Source: Gibbula magus
Lineage: Eukaryota; Mollusca; Gastropoda; Trochida; Trochidae
Direction of reading: 5' to 3'
Assembly: GCA_936450465.1 (NCBI GenBank)
Contig: OW388296.1
Coordinates: 30,109,638 to 30,173,637 of the forward strand
Length of the DNA stretch: 64,000 nucleotides
How positions within the stretch are numbered: position 1 is the first letter of the stretch; each line of letters opens with the position of its first letter. The translations under genes were made by a program, and so were the position numbers. The notes below the pieces were generated by a model, which worked only from the letters and a program-made list of their open reading frames with translations, made no database searches and had not been told where the DNA came from. This document shows, piece by piece, positions 62,423-64,000 of the stretch.

Positions 62423-62425
<3 letters not shown>

Positions 62426-62559
62426 TGCTTGGTATCTACCTAGCGAAGTTTACAGCACTGGTAACCATATATGACATTACATTATACCCGATATTAGTAT
62501 AAACAGTTGCCAATGGGAATAATGTTGTCATTAAATATTAACGTTACCTAACAATATAG

Positions 62560-64000
62560 AAGTTTACAATCAATACAGAATATGTTAAGCAATACAGAAG
62601 ATATCAAGCAATAACAAAGGTGTCAAGCACTTTAGAAAACAGAAGATGTCAACCAATACAGAAGTTGACAACCAGTACATAATGTGGTAAGCGATAGAGG
62701 TGTCAATAAATACAGATGTTGACAGCCGATACAGAAGGTGTCAATACAAAATGTGTCAATACAAAATGTGTCAAGCAGCACAGAAGGTGTCAATAAATAC
62801 GGATGTTGACAACCAATACAGATGTTGACAACCAATACAGTATGTGTCAAGTAGTACAGAATGTGTCAATCATTACAAAATGTCTCAAGCAATACAGAAA
62901 GTGATAACCATTACAGATGTTGACAATCATTACAGATGTTGACAAACCAATAAAAAGGTTTAAAGCAAAAATGAAGTTGTCAAGCATTACACAAGTTGTC
63001 AAGCAATACAAATGTTGACAACAATGCAGAAGGTGTCAATCAATACAAAAGGTGTCAAGCAATACAGAAAGTGACAACTAATACAGAATGTGGTAAACAA
63101 TAGAGATGTCAATAAATAAAGAAGAAGGTGTCAAGCAATACAGATGTTGACATACATTACACAAGTATCAAGCAATACCGATGTTGACAACAATGCAGAA
63201 GGTGTCAAGCAATAAAGAATGTGTCAAGCATTACAAAAGATATCAAACATTACATATGTTGACAAGCAATACAGAAAGTGTCAAGAAATACAGCACGTGT
63301 CAAGCAATGCAAAGGTGTTAACCAATACAGAAGTTTACAAGTTTACAATACAAAAGTCGTTAAGCAATAGAGAAGGTGTCAAGCAATACAAAAGGTCTCA
63401 AGCGGTACAAATAATGGCAAGCATAACAGAGGGTGTCAAGAAATACAAAGGTCTTAAGCAGTACAGATGTTGACAGCAATACAGAAGGTGTCAATCATTT
63501 CAAAAGTGTTCAGCAATACAGAAGGTGTAAAACAATATAGAAGATGTCAAGCAATGCAAACGGTGCCAAGCAATACAGAAGGCGTCAGGCAAAACAGAAG
63601 GTGTCAGGCAATACAGACTGTGTCAGGCAATACAGAAGGGTGTCAGGCAATACAGAAGGCGTCAGGCAATACAGAAGGTGTCAGGCAATACAGAAGGTGT
63701 CAGGCAATACAGAAAGCGTCAGGCAATACAGAAGGCGTCAGGCAATACAGAAGGTGTCAGGCAATACAGAAGGCGTCAGGCAATACAGAAGGCGTCAGGC
63801 AATACAGAAGGCGTCAGGCAATACATAAGGTGTCAGGCAATACAGAGGGTGTCTAGCAATACGGAAGTTTTCAAGCAATACAACATATCTCAAGTAGTAC
63901 AGATGTTGACAACAATACAGAAGGTGTTAATCAATACAAAAGCTATCAAGCAATACAGACGGTGTCAAGCAATACAGACGGTGTCAAGCAATACAGACGG
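62560..64000. repeat. Minisatellite, 19-bp unit, continuing past the window end
   Basis: The unit is GGTGTCAAGCAATACAGAA, with the GTCAGGCAAT variant in the most regular section (63580-63840; starts at 63663 and 63682, 19 bp apart). The section from 62560 to 63500 is irregular, with units of about 17-23 bp and GATGTTGACAACCAATACA variants. The last 60 bases (GACGGTGTCAAGCAATACA) are again highly regular and run off the end. Since 19 is not a multiple of 3, all frames cycle through the repeat every 57 bases. The open frames here (63219-63473, 63467-63856 and 63544-63828) arise because the unit rarely makes stops; they are not genes. Confidence 0.93.

Noticed and set aside
63219..63856. Repetitive Gln/Arg/Gly-rich frames of 84-129 codons
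   Set aside because: A 19-bp DNA repeat lacking stops explains all of them; the frame changes every unit and nothing codes at either end.

Overview
This window reads as intergenic DNA from a large, AT-rich animal genome. I found no gene I can defend: no exon series, no recognisable protein domain outside transposon debris, no rRNA and no intact tRNA. The open frames present are short (mostly 60-130 codons). The longest lie in triplet or minisatellite arrays or in MITEs. Eukaryotic origin is clear from a tRNA-headed SINE, decayed LINE reverse transcriptase, MITEs with TTAA, TTA or TA target duplications, many microsatellites and minisatellites, and no prokaryotic gene density. A mollusc or another marine invertebrate is my best guess. 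It rests on the style of the SINE body and on a scattered GGGRGATAACTC-like word that I associate with molluscan genomes, so it is an inference.

Layout. 1-9.8 kb: AT-rich single-copy DNA, an (AC)n(AT)n tract, a CAT-rich array, a 20-bp minisatellite and a 0.53-kb AGT/AGC array. 11.5 kb: a nearly complete SINE. 15.5-18.3 kb: a TTAA-flanked MITE, then a stack of three CG-rich MITEs with TTA-type sites. 20.5 kb and 46.4 kb: two LINE reverse transcriptase fossils. 24-26.9 kb: two foldback elements, a tRNA-like sequence and a 490-bp TTAA element. 28.8-33.3 kb: several tandem arrays, including a 1.66-kb 34-mer minisatellite that has evolved a 104-bp higher-order repeat and has been split by a SINE and a foldback MITE. 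34.2-35.4 kb: two more inverted-repeat elements. 40-49.4 kb: 24-bp and 34-bp minisatellites and a G-rich strand. 54.8-59 kb: two more copies of the TTAA MITE and one of the foldback MITE. 60.7-64 kb: a 69-bp array and a 19-bp array that runs off the window end.

Between the repeats are islands of less AT-rich, apparently single-copy DNA (about 3.0-4.3, 37.5, 42.3-43.0, 50.6-51.2, 52.2-52.8, 57.2-57.6 and 61.4-62.3 kb). Some hold clustered motifs for metazoan transcription factors: an RFX-like X-box with E-boxes and a CRE, paired homeodomain sites, a POU-like plus SOX-like pair, and a CACCTG/CAGCTG cluster. These are candidate enhancers or promoters of genes outside the window. The full CRE palindrome TGACGTCA occurs at least eight times, two of them inside MITEs. 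I found no convincing new gene system; the interest lies in repeat biology and possible cis-regulatory islands.
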